Shown in pieces: positions 37,061 to 47,325 of a stretch of 64,000 bases of DNA. Source of the DNA: Methylicorpusculum sp. (GTDB taxonomy: Bacteria; Pseudomonadota; Gammaproteobacteria; Methylococcales; Methylomonadaceae); contig NZ_JAUSBX010000094.1 of the NCBI RefSeq assembly GCF_030651835.1, positions 20,109 to 84,108 on the forward strand, in the 5' to 3' direction. How positions within the stretch are numbered: the stretch's first letter is position 1; the number at the start of each line of letters is the position of its first letter. The translations under genes were made by a program, and so were the position numbers. The notes under the pieces were generated by a model that saw nothing but the letters and a program-made list of their open reading frames with translations, was not told the DNA's origin and did not search any database.

Positions 37061-37397
37061 AAATTTAAATGGTAAACCCCATAGATACTGACACTTTTAG
37101 CATTTCAACTGACAAAACTGTCAGGTTCCATACATTCTTTTTTAAGCATAATCACCATCCTTAACCAGGACATTATTTGGCATTTAAATTGCTTATTTTT
37201 TGTTAGTCAAAAAAATTACTTACCTTCTTGATATAAGGAGCTAGGTAGACGCAAGAATCTATTTATCCCTAAAACTATGATCAATGATTTTGTCGAGCTT
37301 GATTTATAATTACGAACTACGCTTTCAGGCTGCAATTCCAAAAAAACCATTATGGACTTGTCAACTTCTCTTTCTCACAAAAGACCGGTAAAACCCA
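37061..37397. promoter_or_regulatory. Divergent promoter region with CTGACA palindrome
   Basis: This region separates soxB (minus) from the choice-of-anchor-A gene (plus). CTGACA-AAAC-TGTCAG at 37109-37124 is a perfect inverted repeat 49-64 nt before the soxB start and may be an operator. The segment at about 37235-37260 contains GACGCAAG, faintly like a riboswitch core, but the rest does not fit. Confidence 0.4.
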
Positions 37398-38438
37398 ATG
37401 AAAATGACTAAGCATTCCAAGTGTATACAGCGAAGCCTTGTATTCAGTTGTTTGATATTTCTATCGTTTTTCCATCATGCTCAGGCAAATTTCTTAGATT
37501 TAGGCCAAGCAGGCGGCTTTAATGCTTTCATATTAGGTGACATGACTGGATATGGCTCGGATGTTGAGGGCCGCCTCGCTGTCGGAGGAAATCTTAAATT
37601 AAATCATTTCTCAGTCGCGATGGAACTGAGTTCTGCCTGGGATCAGCAAGACACTTTGGTTGTTGGCGGTAATCTTGAGTACACCAATGGCAGAGTCTAC
37701 CATGGCAATGCTAGAATCGGCGGGACGGTATCTATCAATGAAACGGTCGGTTTTTATAGCGGAGAGAACCCTGCACAAACTAATGGCAGCCTCATTAACA
37801 ACAATGACGTGGATTTTGATGCACTAAGCCAGCAGATTATTAATAAATCGCAAAATTGGGCTAATTTTGCTGCTAATGGTAACGTTAACTTGGAATACAG
37901 CCAATTGACATTAACAGGTGAAAATAGCGGATTGAATATTTTTTCAATAACTTCTGACCATTTAGCATCCACACAAAAGTTTACACTGAATATACCTACA
38001 GATGCCTGGGCATTGATTAATGTAAGCGGTACTTCAGTCACCATGAACAACTTCGGATTTTTCCGTACTATCAACGGAGAAACCAATCAATTACAAGACA
38101 ACGCGCCACCTGTAAGACACGATGGAAGTCTCACCCAAAAAGTTTTATTTAACCTGACGGATGCAACATCTTTATTGTTACATTCCATAGGTATCAAAGG
38201 CAGTTTACTTGCCCCTCTCGCCGATACAGTTTTCTATAATGGCCATATAGACGGCAATTTGTTAGTCGGCTCGTTACAAGGCAAAGAAGGTGAATATACA
38301 GGTCAAGTTAATCTATATCCTTTAACACCTGGTAGTCAAAACACTTCACCTGTTCCAATTCCAGGGATGTTGCCTATCTTAACTTTTGCTATAAGCAGTT
38401 TGCTACTGTTAAGAAGACGTAAAAATATGATTGGTTAA
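37398..38438 (+). CDS. Choice-of-anchor A family exported protein
   Basis: The 346-residue protein has a signal peptide (about residues 1-31, ending HHAQA). The mature N-terminus LGQAGGFNAFILGDMTGYGS with VEGRLAVGGNL is the hallmark of the choice-of-anchor-A domain, found on bacterial surface and biofilm proteins. The C-terminus PVPIPGMLPILTFAISSLL followed by RRRK is a sorting signal of the PEP-CTERM kind, so it is probably handled by an exosortase. It is transcribed alone and followed by a strong terminator at 38453-38478. Confidence 0.85.
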   Translation: MKMTKHSKCIQRSLVFSCLIFLSFFHHAQANFLDLGQAGGFNAFILGDMTGYGSDVEGRLAVGGNLKLNHFSVAMELSSAWDQQDTLVVGGNLEYTNGRVYHGNARIGGTVSINETVGFYSGENPAQTNGSLINNNDVDFDALSQQIINKSQNWANFAANGNVNLEYSQLTLTGENSGLNIFSITSDHLASTQKFTLNIPTDAWALINVSGTSVTMNNFGFFRTINGETNQLQDNAPPVRHDGSLTQKVLFNLTDATSLLLHSIGIKGSLLAPLADTVFYNGHIDGNLLVGSLQGKEGEYTGQVNLYPLTPGSQNTSPVPIPGMLPILTFAISSLLLLRRRKNMIG

Positions 38439-38452
38439 AAGCTGAAACTTAC

Positions 38453-38478
38453 AACATCCTTGCCCCAGCAAGGATGTT
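38453..38478 (+). terminator. Rho-independent terminator
   Basis: AACATCCTTGC (38453-38463) pairs perfectly with GCAAGGATGTT (38468-38478) around a CCCA loop. A T-rich stretch follows ten bases later. It ends the choice-of-anchor-A transcript and lies 54 bp from the convergent bcsC. Confidence 0.8.
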
Positions 38479-38531
38479 GAATATCTTGAATTTTTGGCAC
38501 CCGTAATCTCTAGGTAAAATAGTTATAACGA

Positions 38532-41000
38532 CTAATACATCTGCATATTACTGAACATACCCTCCGGTATGTCCGTACTATAAGATGCCTTTCTTTCTTC
38601 GAAGAAGTAACGAATAAATAATCCACCGGTGTAATCTTCGAAGTTGTTGGCGTGGCGAATCGCGGCTCCTGCACCAAATTGAATATTAGGCGTTGCTAAC
38701 CAAACACCTTTTAATTCAAAATCCAAGGCTTGGCCCACATCCTTTTGTTTATCATAACGGCCTCTACCTGGATCAACTAGAGGGAACCAAGGCGTACTGG
38801 ATTCATTAACGATTTGCGCTCCAGCCACAGCACGACCTTTTATAACAAATGACTTACCCTCATCAGTTAAAAAATTAACGCCGAAACCGGCATTGATATA
38901 ATGATCCGGACTGAAATAACCACCATGTCCTAACGTAAATTGGCTTAAGTTTTTCTCGTAATGCTCATACATTATCGACGGACCTATAGAAAAATAGTCA
39001 AATCCCCTAATTTTAATATTCCTGCCCAACCCTAACGAAGCAGCTAATGAAGTATTGTCAGCTACTTTGCTTCCGGTCAACATAACAATTTCGGCCGAAC
39101 CGTTAAAATTCCATCTTTCGTTAAACTGATGATAACCTGATGCTTTAACACCTGAACGTAAAACTCGACCCCATTCCAAATCACTGTTACTTGCAGGAAG
39201 CGGAGAATTTAATTGATTCGCATAGGGATCACGAATACCTGTGTAGGAAAGAATGGATTGCCTGACCGGTTGCGAATAAACATTTAAACCCCAATGACCG
39301 GACTGGGTTTGCTGAATAAAACCAACATCAAACGTGATAGCTGGATCGACGACCCCACTGATCGGCGTACTACCCAGTCTGATAGAGGGACTAAACCACC
39401 CATCCTTACGGTATAAAAAATCGATTTCTAAGGCTTCGCTAAGCTTTTCAGTTGGCGAGAAGGGGCTTTTACATCCATTTAGAGTTGGATCGAGACTACC
39501 TATTGCCGACCTGCAGAAACCGGGGCTTCCTGAATGCAGCCCTATCCGACTGAGTGACAACTTGAAATTATGGACTCCGCCCACGGTGTAAGAACCGGTT
39601 ACCACTGGCAACCTTAATAAATCGAGACGACCCAATCCATCTTCACCTGATTTATGACGACCATAAGCACCTGCATCTATATAAGCCGAGTCAATATTGG
39701 CCAAATCAGGAAAAAGATCGGGTGCCAATTGATAAGCCGATAGAAACTGCTTTCGGTAATAGAGTTCTTGAGCATGAAAATTTTTATATTCATCAAACAG
39801 TAAACCGCCTTCTTGTCTGGCTTTTTTCTCCAACAAATCTCGACTGACCTGGGCCTGATTTTGAACATAAGCACTTGCATAGTTCTTGGATGGGTTTTGT
39901 TGATAGAGCCCATCAAACAGTTGAGCCGCTTTTTTATAGTCTCCCGAATTATTTGCAATCCACGCGTTTAACTCTTGTGTCTCGGCATCACTTCCGGTTG
40001 CGGCCTCTGCATGTTGAACGTATCCCGATGCGGCAATCGGATTATTAGCGTCAATTTCTTGCCAAGCTTTTGCCTTGTATATCCGTGCTACTATTTTTTG
40101 TATTTCGATGTCAGCGTTATCGGATGCCTCGGTGATGGCTAGCGCTTTGTTTAACTCGCCTTGTTTCTCAAAACTAAGCGCTTGGCCGAGTCTTGCATTC
40201 TCATTAGAGGGGTTCCATTTTGCAGCTTTTTCAAACCATAGCTGGGCATTAGGGTAATCTTTTAAATCAAAAAAACGCCATCCTATAAGGCTGGCAATAT
40301 TATCATCGTTAAAATGTTCAACCCAATGTGTTAATTGCTCAAAACTCTGCTGCTGAACATTTAAATCTGATTTCTGCTGGTTCAAATAATCGTCCTTCAG
40401 CCACTCATATTCCAACCTGTCAACATAATCACCTAACAGATAACTGCGTCCAATTTCGGCCAATTGCATAAAATCTTCATAATCCAAAACTGTGCGAGCC
40501 TTATCCAGAGTCGTCATCCTAAATGCAGTGTTTTGGCATTCTTGCAAGATAGTTTCATAGATGGATAGGCCAGCATGAGCATTATCTTGCTGGACCAGAT
40601 TTTCAGCGCGATCCCACTTTGCCCCTAAATCACTACATGGTCCTACAGACTTTACTTTCTTGGGGCGCGCTTTAAGGGGTTTGGTAACTCGGTTATGTGA
40701 AAAACTTACCGAACCACTAACCCTGCTGCTACTTTGCATAGCATTTTGTAAATCAACAGGAACTTGCCAATTAGGAAAACGTTGTTTGAGCTGATTGATT
40801 TGCTGTTCAAGCGCTTTAAATTTTTTGGCTTCGTATAAGGCCCATAGGATGCTTTCGTCGGGTTGTTCCGCATGACTTGGTCGAAACAAAGGTAAGGCGT
40901 CAGGCTGACTTCCTGGTTTTTGTTCGATGCTTAAAGGCGCTGTATAACCCAGCGCAGGAAACAGCAGCACTAAAAAATAAAAAAAGCCGGATTTGTTCAT
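38532..41000 (-). CDS. bcsC: Cellulose synthase subunit BcsC (short form)
   Basis: The 822-residue protein has a signal peptide (residues 1-20), a TPR-containing periplasmic region (about 160-420; WFEKAAKWNPSNENARLGQALSFE written here in parts as WFEKAAKWNP and NARLGQALSFE) and a C-terminal outer-membrane beta-barrel of the BcsC_C type (GAYGRHKSGEDGLGRLDLL, LGRNIKIRGFDYFSIGPS, ending FIRYFFEERKA). Typical BcsC has about 1,150 residues and many more TPRs, so this copy is short but has both ends. It exports cellulose across the outer membrane. Its start overlaps the bcsZ stop by one base. Confidence 0.9.
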   Translation of the reverse strand: MNKSGFFYFLVLLFPALGYTAPLSIEQKPGSQPDALPLFRPSHAEQPDESILWALYEAKKFKALEQQINQLKQRFPNWQVPVDLQNAMQSSSRVSGSVSFSHNRVTKPLKARPKKVKSVGPCSDLGAKWDRAENLVQQDNAHAGLSIYETILQECQNTAFRMTTLDKARTVLDYEDFMQLAEIGRSYLLGDYVDRLEYEWLKDDYLNQQKSDLNVQQQSFEQLTHWVEHFNDDNIASLIGWRFFDLKDYPNAQLWFEKAAKWNPSNENARLGQALSFEKQGELNKALAITEASDNADIEIQKIVARIYKAKAWQEIDANNPIAASGYVQHAEAATGSDAETQELNAWIANNSGDYKKAAQLFDGLYQQNPSKNYASAYVQNQAQVSRDLLEKKARQEGGLLFDEYKNFHAQELYYRKQFLSAYQLAPDLFPDLANIDSAYIDAGAYGRHKSGEDGLGRLDLLRLPVVTGSYTVGGVHNFKLSLSRIGLHSGSPGFCRSAIGSLDPTLNGCKSPFSPTEKLSEALEIDFLYRKDGWFSPSIRLGSTPISGVVDPAITFDVGFIQQTQSGHWGLNVYSQPVRQSILSYTGIRDPYANQLNSPLPASNSDLEWGRVLRSGVKASGYHQFNERWNFNGSAEIVMLTGSKVADNTSLAASLGLGRNIKIRGFDYFSIGPSIMYEHYEKNLSQFTLGHGGYFSPDHYINAGFGVNFLTDEGKSFVIKGRAVAGAQIVNESSTPWFPLVDPGRGRYDKQKDVGQALDFELKGVWLATPNIQFGAGAAIRHANNFEDYTGGLFIRYFFEERKASYSTDIPEGMFSNMQMY

Positions 41001-42031
41001 TAGAGCGTTTTTTTGGTTTGCTGATAAGTCAGCTTACTGAACAGCAAAAGCGTTGACGAATAGTAATCTTGATCGTCATCAAGAGTTACCTTGTCAAAAT
41101 TATTTTTTCGACCCGATGACCATAAGGCCATCTCTTTGACTGAAGAAATTCCGTCGCTTGCACCAAATGAATCCATAATATTTTCATTTAGCGCAATCCA
41201 TGCCGGAGTAAAAGACTGATAAAACGACCAATAGTCAGCAAAAACATCCAGTGCTTCGTTATCGATTTTTGCCATCATCAAATAAAGCGGCACTCTTATC
41301 GCGTCATAACCAAAACGCTGATTTTTACTGGGAAACATCGTCTTGTCGCTATTGAGTTGCAACCAGTCCGGAGGAAGTTGCCAGCGACCGAACCGGGCTC
41401 TTTTCAACAATTTTTGGCCGCTTGCTGTCAAACTTACCCATACTGGATCATTATCAAACGATTGAAAAGTGAGCAAAGCGGGGAAAACCCAATAGGAAAG
41501 ATTTATTACCGTGGCATCCGATGTTTTAAAGCCATATTCTCCAGGCAGAAAGATAGGTAATCCATCCCAGGAATCAACCAGCTTTTGCTTGATATCCTGC
41601 ATGATGTCTTTAGCTTCCTTTTCATAGTCAGGTAAAGACCATAACCTTGAGGCTTCCAATAAAGCCCATGCAATCAAAATATCTCCATCAGTTGCATTGT
41701 TAGGGTCTTCATCCGACAAAGGTAATTCAGCACGTCTTCGCCACATGAAAAGTTTATCTTTTCTGACTTGTAAATTCATTTGGGTCCATTGCCAAATCTG
41801 ATTAAATGAATCTTTATCATTGTTTTTGACCGCTAAAATCATCCCATAGCCTTGCCCCTCCGAATGCGAGACATTCTGATTGCCAGTATCGATAATTCTG
41901 CCGTCACTCGCTAAAAACTTGGATTTATACTGCTGCCAATCATCTTTGATGGACATATCCGGTTGCAGTTGACAAGCCGTAAGCAGAAAAAGAAAAGAGA
42001 GTAAGGCGCCTCTTAATATTACTGAAATCAT
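41000..42031 (-). CDS. bcsZ: Endo-1,4-beta-glucanase BcsZ (GH8)
   Basis: The 343-residue enzyme has a signal peptide with a possible lipobox (LLTAC). GH8 features are clear: catalytic acid Glu in SHSEGQGYGMILA, NATDGDILIAWALLEA, and the catalytic base Asp in RFGYDAIRVPLYL. It trims cellulose in the periplasm, aiding export. It overlaps bcsB by 4 nt and bcsC by 1 nt. Confidence 0.94.
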   Translation of the reverse strand: MISVILRGALLSFLFLLTACQLQPDMSIKDDWQQYKSKFLASDGRIIDTGNQNVSHSEGQGYGMILAVKNNDKDSFNQIWQWTQMNLQVRKDKLFMWRRRAELPLSDEDPNNATDGDILIAWALLEASRLWSLPDYEKEAKDIMQDIKQKLVDSWDGLPIFLPGEYGFKTSDATVINLSYWVFPALLTFQSFDNDPVWVSLTASGQKLLKRARFGRWQLPPDWLQLNSDKTMFPSKNQRFGYDAIRVPLYLMMAKIDNEALDVFADYWSFYQSFTPAWIALNENIMDSFGASDGISSVKEMALWSSGRKNNFDKVTLDDDQDYYSSTLLLFSKLTYQQTKKTL

Positions 42032-44286
42032 GAGTGAGTAGCTTTTTTATATCGGCTTAAGAACTTATGTATCAACCAAGCTGTAAATAGCAATATACTA
42101 AAAATTAATCCCAGCCATTGCCAAGGATACTTGGAGAAATGCATGATCCATGTCATTTTTAGACTGTCGTCTCCAGACATAATTGATTCACCTTGCCGCT
42201 CCCAATGGAACTTGCCGTTTTTATCCCAAACAAAGATGTTACCCTGCACTTGCGACCATAATCCGGTTGAAAAAAGCTCTGTAAGACCAGAATACAACTC
42301 AGTGCTGCCTTCGCTAAGTAATGCCAACACTACACCGTCGCGTTTTTGAGATAAATAGGACATCATTAGAAAACTATTACCCAAACCGGCAGTCTGCGAA
42401 ATGACGACATTTTCGCGCTCAGTTGCTACTGGTTTATTTATCATATTATTATCAAATAATACGCGTTCGAACCTTTCAATCAGTGACTCGTTCTGAGCTA
42501 ATTGTCTCTCTTTAAAACGATAGGGAAATAAGTTAGTCTTGCCCAGCTTAACGGGAGCTCCGTCTAATATAGGCGGTATGTTTTTAGCCGAAATCTTGCC
42601 AATTAAGGCAATATTTTTCTTATCGTAATTGTCACTCTGCGTAATATTTAAGTCAAAAACAGGCGTGCCCTGATAACTGACCAATTGAGCAATCAAATAC
42701 CAAGCCGAGGCAATGGAATCTGAAGAAGTATCCAACATTTTGAATACTGTATTATCGCCTGAGGCATTGTTTAGCAACGGGAAACCGGTTCTCTCAAGCA
42801 ATTTAAGATCCGGTAAATTTGCTACTCGGCCCGTTTCTGGAAATGATAGGGTGGAATCTTCATAAACGTTGGCCAGTAAGTTTTCTCGCTGGACAAATGC
42901 GCACTCTCCGTATTCTGATGGAGTCAATACTGATTTAAAAGTCAGGGTATTGAGCCCAGGTTTAAAATTTCTTAATGGAACAGAAATTTGATAATTTCGA
43001 TAATGGGCCCCGCTTTCCTCTTTAAGCTGAATAGCGTGCACAAAACCATTATTAAGACTAATGTTGATCACCGAATCTTTGCGCATTGCCGCGCCATAAG
43101 CCAAGTTAAGATTCAATTTAACCAAGGTCTCTTCAGTGCTATAAAGATCGGCCGGCAACCTAAATTCCAACCTTGCTTCTGAGCTTTGAATATCCATAAA
43201 TTGGTTATAAAAATCCAAACTGGAAAAAGTATACGTATTTCCCGGAATAATTGATTTATCTGGCAAAAGAGGTTCGGCGACTGGAAAGTTCAACGCGTTT
43301 ATAACTGTTTGCTGAGCATCAGGAAAAGAAGCATTCAACAATGCGAACGATTGGACAGCCGATTTAACCTCATCGTCTGTTTGCCCGGAAATCACCAGAA
43401 TAAATTGATGTGTATTGGGATGTTGTTGAAACAAACCCAGGTAAGGACCTTCAATTGCTTGAGCTACGTGATCGGGCAGTAGTTGTTTAATCTGATCTTT
43501 GTTACCGACGATTACTGCATCGTTATTAAGTTGATCCATGTCGATTTTAAATTGCCCTATACCCGTGTTCCCCTCAACACTAACAGTTGACTCCATATAG
43601 CTTTCTTCGAGCTTCAGCGGCACGTATTTCAAACGTAATTTCACACCTTGCGCAATTATTGATCCCCAATATAGATAATCGTCTGAAACCGCCTTATCAC
43701 CTCTAATGATGGTCAGAGAATAATGTTCTAGTCTGTCATTTATTAAGCTATTTAATTTAGATAATTTTTCTGTAATAGGTAGATTCTGGTAATTTAGTGT
43801 TAATGAAGATTTTACTGCATCAAATTGAGTCCATAATTCAGGTGCACTCCAGTCTTCACATTCCGAATCAGTATAATGCTGAGCAGCTTTGAAAGTAATT
43901 TTGTTATATCCCTGTATTATATATTCAGGGGCAATTTGATATATAACTTTAGTAGTGTTATTTATTGGGTCTAATTTGATTTGCCCGATAAGATAATCGT
44001 TTACATAAATTACAACTTGCGACCGATTGTTTTTTAATACATTCGAATTAGTCAAGGTTAAATCCAATACGGCCGAAATAGGCTTTATTCTATCGGATAC
44101 CGGAAAATTTAACTCATAAGTTCCACTTGCATTCCTTATAACTATCTGTTCATTAGATGTCATAAAGTGACTCAGTGGCCATGATTTAATAAGTGTCTTT
44201 TCTGTTTGGCCGATAACCACGTTTGATGTGAGAAAAAAAACTAGAATAAATATATAAAAAGAGCCGTTTTCAAATTTTGACTTCAT
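42028..44286 (-). CDS. bcsB: Cellulose synthase regulatory subunit BcsB
   Basis: The start is placed at ATG 44286, which gives a signal peptide (SFYIFILVFFLTSNVVIG); a longer in-frame start at 44355 would overlap bcsA by 86 nt. The roughly 752-residue protein has the two repeated carbohydrate-binding/flavodoxin-like units of BcsB (FYNQFMDIQSSEARLEF; CEDWSAPELW) and ends in a single membrane helix (WLGLIFSILLFTAWLIHKFL) that anchors it to BcsA. It guides the glucan chain through the periplasm. Confidence 0.92.
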   Translation of the reverse strand: MKSKFENGSFYIFILVFFLTSNVVIGQTEKTLIKSWPLSHFMTSNEQIVIRNASGTYELNFPVSDRIKPISAVLDLTLTNSNVLKNNRSQVVIYVNDYLIGQIKLDPINNTTKVIYQIAPEYIIQGYNKITFKAAQHYTDSECEDWSAPELWTQFDAVKSSLTLNYQNLPITEKLSKLNSLINDRLEHYSLTIIRGDKAVSDDYLYWGSIIAQGVKLRLKYVPLKLEESYMESTVSVEGNTGIGQFKIDMDQLNNDAVIVGNKDQIKQLLPDHVAQAIEGPYLGLFQQHPNTHQFILVISGQTDDEVKSAVQSFALLNASFPDAQQTVINALNFPVAEPLLPDKSIIPGNTYTFSSLDFYNQFMDIQSSEARLEFRLPADLYSTEETLVKLNLNLAYGAAMRKDSVINISLNNGFVHAIQLKEESGAHYRNYQISVPLRNFKPGLNTLTFKSVLTPSEYGECAFVQRENLLANVYEDSTLSFPETGRVANLPDLKLLERTGFPLLNNASGDNTVFKMLDTSSDSIASAWYLIAQLVSYQGTPVFDLNITQSDNYDKKNIALIGKISAKNIPPILDGAPVKLGKTNLFPYRFKERQLAQNESLIERFERVLFDNNMINKPVATERENVVISQTAGLGNSFLMMSYLSQKRDGVVLALLSEGSTELYSGLTELFSTGLWSQVQGNIFVWDKNGKFHWERQGESIMSGDDSLKMTWIMHFSKYPWQWLGLIFSILLFTAWLIHKFLSRYKKATHS

Positions 44287-46537
44287 ATCTTTTAATCTTT
44301 CTATTAGTCGAAGATAAAACCCATTTAATATGGCTAAGACCATAATAAATACCAATCTTGGTCATGAATACCATGCTTTTTAATAACCCAGGATCATTTC
44401 CAGCCAATTCCTGAATTTTTATCCACCTAAAACTATCACCATGAACAAATCTGACAATTCTTACAAATTCGTCTAAATCGGCATAAAGAAACTTAATACC
44501 AAAGATAATCCCGTTTGTTCTTTTGTATGAATTGGTAATAGCTGCTTTGTAAATTTCAACTGTCTGTCCTAAGTCATCTGATATTTCAATGTAGGTATTA
44601 ATTGTCTCTGTATTTTCAGGTAATTCGGATTCGCAGAAAAAACTACTCCCTCCCATCGACAAGTCGTTGACCAAAATAGGTATTCTTTTTTCAAGAAAGT
44701 TATTTGACGATCTAATTAACCAATTAGCCTTTATGTGCACAGGAATCCTGGGATTTAATCTGCGTTGTTTTTGTTCAAAAAGAGCACCTAGCGCCGATAA
44801 TAACAATAACAAATTAAATATCGCCCAAAATAAAGTTATCGTTATTAGTGACTGCTCTTCCGGATATATAAATAAACGTCCTATCCCAAAACAAACTGTT
44901 AATAACGTTATCCAGATTGTCCAGTAAAAAGGTTGAGCGAGAGGAGAAATAAAATCCTCCTCCAAAGTTTCCATTTTTGGCGTAACCAAAAATTCGGGAT
45001 GACTTGGGTTTTTCAAGACAGACCAAACTGCTCTAATTGAAAATAAAGACTGCATCGTCTCGTATATTTCTGAGATAAAAACCCAGCGAACTTTACTAAA
45101 TAAATAATGATTAGTAAGTAATAATGCCACTAAATAAGGTACGGTATAACTCAAAAAATCAAAGAAGTTCGCGTTGTATATTTTCAATCCAAAGAACAGA
45201 TAAAGTCCGGGTGAAATAAGAAATACAAACCGGGCAAACGGAAAAAACCAGAATAACATATTGGATAAATAACCTATTCGTTGCCCTATCTTTAAATTGG
45301 GTAACAGTAAAGGGTTATGAAAAATGAAATTTTGTACCATTCCCTGAGCCCAACGTGTCCGTTGTATCATGAAACTAGTGAATGTTTCTGGCTGCAATCC
45401 GGATATGAGCGGATACATGACGTAATGAGATTTCCAACCCTTACTATGCAGAATTAAAGCGGTTTCAGAATCTTCTGTAATTGTAACGCCCCTAAAACCA
45501 CCTATTTCGTCAATCGCTTTTCGCCTTAAAACAGCGGCTGATCCACAAAAAAATGACGATTGCCAAAAGTCCAACCCAAGCTGAATGGCTTGATAAAACA
45601 TAAAGTTTTCAGAAGGCATTCGATTGAATAAATCAAGATTTTTTTCTATTGGATCGGGATTGATAAAAAAATGAGGTGTTTGGACTAAGAATACTTTTTC
45701 GTCGGCGATGAATGAACCGACCGTTTTTGTCAAAATATCGACAGAGGGCGCATGATCGGCATCTAAAACCAGAATCAGATCACCATGAATATGTGCTAGG
45801 GCTGAATTCATATTTCCAGCTTTGGCATGAAAGTTTTCTTTACGATTTAAATAAGTAACATTCAATAATGAACACAGGTTTAAAAAATGGCGTTTTCGTT
45901 CTTCTGCTACGTATCTTGTATCTTCATCTGATGAGCTTAATTTTTGTTCAGTGGCACCGTCATCTAATAAATAAATGTTCAACTTGTGTTTTGGGTATTC
46001 AATATTTGTTGCTGCCGCCAAGGTAATTTTTACCAAATCAACGGGTTCATTATAGGTAGGAATAATTACGTCAACACTAGGCCACTTTGCCTCATCTTCT
46101 GGTAAAGGTACAAATGTTCTCTGAAAGGGTCTGATATTGACAAATACACTTAAAAAAAACATTAAACCGCCATAAAGCTCGGCAAGGAATAATGCGGTAG
46201 CACCAATTGAACTAAAGAAGTCTTGATAACTTAATGTGTAGTTGATTCGCCAAAGGAAATAGCGCAACACTATAAAACTGCTAATCGTAACAAATAAGAC
46301 CCGCCCAAAGTCTTCACTTTTAAATCGTCTTAGCAAAATTAAAATTAATAAAAAAAATAGTGATATTAAGGCTTGCGCATACCAATCAACTCTCAAACTT
46401 GCTAGAAAAAAAAGCCCGCCACCCATCAATAGCATTAAAATAAGCTTCATCAGTCTGTTTTTTTCCTTGTAAAAAATCACTACATTAAAGTGAGCTAAAA
46501 AAGCAATAAAAACGAATAGAGATGGCCAATTTATCAC
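44270..46537 (-). CDS. bcsA: Cellulose synthase catalytic subunit BcsA
   Basis: In 755 residues the family-2 glycosyltransferase motifs appear in order: LLDDGATEQK, DADHAPS (DxD), TEDSETALIL (the TED motif, catalytic base) and QRTRWAQGM (QxxRW). Flanking membrane helices form the pore (about residues 5-130 and 410-580). The C-terminal PilZ domain (about 580-690; RLNPRIPVHI and NDLSMGGSSF) binds c-di-GMP and activates synthesis from UDP-glucose. The start codon is GTG at 46537 without a good ribosome-binding site; ATG 46450 is an alternative that would remove the first 29 residues. Confidence 0.95.
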   Translation of the reverse strand: MINWPSLFVFIAFLAHFNVVIFYKEKNRLMKLILMLLMGGGLFFLASLRVDWYAQALISLFFLLILILLRRFKSEDFGRVLFVTISSFIVLRYFLWRINYTLSYQDFFSSIGATALFLAELYGGLMFFLSVFVNIRPFQRTFVPLPEDEAKWPSVDVIIPTYNEPVDLVKITLAAATNIEYPKHKLNIYLLDDGATEQKLSSSDEDTRYVAEERKRHFLNLCSLLNVTYLNRKENFHAKAGNMNSALAHIHGDLILVLDADHAPSVDILTKTVGSFIADEKVFLVQTPHFFINPDPIEKNLDLFNRMPSENFMFYQAIQLGLDFWQSSFFCGSAAVLRRKAIDEIGGFRGVTITEDSETALILHSKGWKSHYVMYPLISGLQPETFTSFMIQRTRWAQGMVQNFIFHNPLLLPNLKIGQRIGYLSNMLFWFFPFARFVFLISPGLYLFFGLKIYNANFFDFLSYTVPYLVALLLTNHYLFSKVRWVFISEIYETMQSLFSIRAVWSVLKNPSHPEFLVTPKMETLEEDFISPLAQPFYWTIWITLLTVCFGIGRLFIYPEEQSLITITLFWAIFNLLLLLSALGALFEQKQRRLNPRIPVHIKANWLIRSSNNFLEKRIPILVNDLSMGGSSFFCESELPENTETINTYIEISDDLGQTVEIYKAAITNSYKRTNGIIFGIKFLYADLDEFVRIVRFVHGDSFRWIKIQELAGNDPGLLKSMVFMTKIGIYYGLSHIKWVLSSTNRKIKRYEVKI

Positions 46538-46559
46538 AATAATTGAACAGTGTAATCAA

Positions 46560-46575
46560 TCCGTAAAACTACGGA
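46560..46575. promoter_or_regulatory. Hairpin in bcsA leader
   Basis: TCCGTA-AAAC-TACGGA is a perfect 6-bp inverted repeat 23 nt upstream of the assigned bcsA start. It could hinder ribosome loading or be an operator; there is no T run. Confidence 0.35.
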
Positions 46576-46664
46576 ACAATTGTTATAAATCAGTAGGGGG
46601 CGTAAGGGGGGACTTAAGAGGATCTTGGAGTTTTACTTAACGGATAAACATAGGTTTTATAAGA

Positions 46665-47075
46665 CTAAGATGCTAAAGCTCTCAACCTATCCAGCACTTT
46701 CCCGACCATACGACGGGAAATCCAGGCTTCACCAGCCATTATCGCGGCAATCAGCTTATTGAATTGTCTATCCAGCATTTCTATGCTGGCATAGCCGTGA
46801 GCACCTGCAATCAAACAATCCATCAAGTCGAATTCTTCCAGCTGATCCGCAATCAGCACAATTTTGCTGGTTAAGCATCCCTTTACTAAAAGACTGATGT
46901 ATTCAGGTGTTTCCTGTTTCCTAAGATGATAGTCCAACAAAATAACCGAAGGTTTTAACGCAATGGCCGAGTTAAGCCCGATAATGTCATTATCGCTTAC
47001 CGAGATAGACAAGCCTTCTTTATCCGCCAGCACCCGGCATATCTGGCTTTTATCGATCAGTAAAATATCAGTCAT
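46665..47075 (-). CDS. Truncated NarL-type receiver protein
   Basis: The 136-residue protein resembles the receiver of a LuxR-type regulator: ILLIDKSQICRVL, phosphoacceptor candidate in VILLDYHLRK, then GAHGYASIEML, and the pre-HTH linker GEAWISRRMVGKVLDRLRA. It stops just where a DNA-binding domain would begin. The acidic pair is reduced to one Asp, and the conserved Lys is replaced (ASIEM), so phosphorylation chemistry is doubtful. It lies upstream of bcsA on the same strand (127 nt gap) and may modulate the cellulose operon through protein contact, or be a decaying gene. Confidence 0.6.
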   Translation of the reverse strand: MTDILLIDKSQICRVLADKEGLSISVSDNDIIGLNSAIALKPSVILLDYHLRKQETPEYISLLVKGCLTSKIVLIADQLEEFDLMDCLIAGAHGYASIEMLDRQFNKLIAAIMAGEAWISRRMVGKVLDRLRALAS

Positions 47076-47325
47076 GGCTCATCAATGATGTTTTTTGTAA
47101 TTATTGTTTTTAACCCAAAAACCTGACAGGTTTTAAGACTACCGGACTGGACATAAGAAACGTGGATGGCCGTAAGTTTAGTTTAAGTTTGCTGAAATAG
47201 GAATGGACGTAAGTACAAGTGCGTATTGTCAATTCGGGGAGAATCGACAGATGGATTCAAATCACGACGTAGGCATCGCTACTCCAGATTGATACGGATT
47301 CGGGGCATTATTGGCGATTGGCTAT

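Noticed and set aside
37225..37320. Possible second c-di-GMP riboswitch upstream of the choice-of-anchor-A gene
   Set aside because: GACGCAAG and a short UUACC/GGUAG pairing resemble the family, but the GGC-AAACC strand and the conserved 3' segment are missing.
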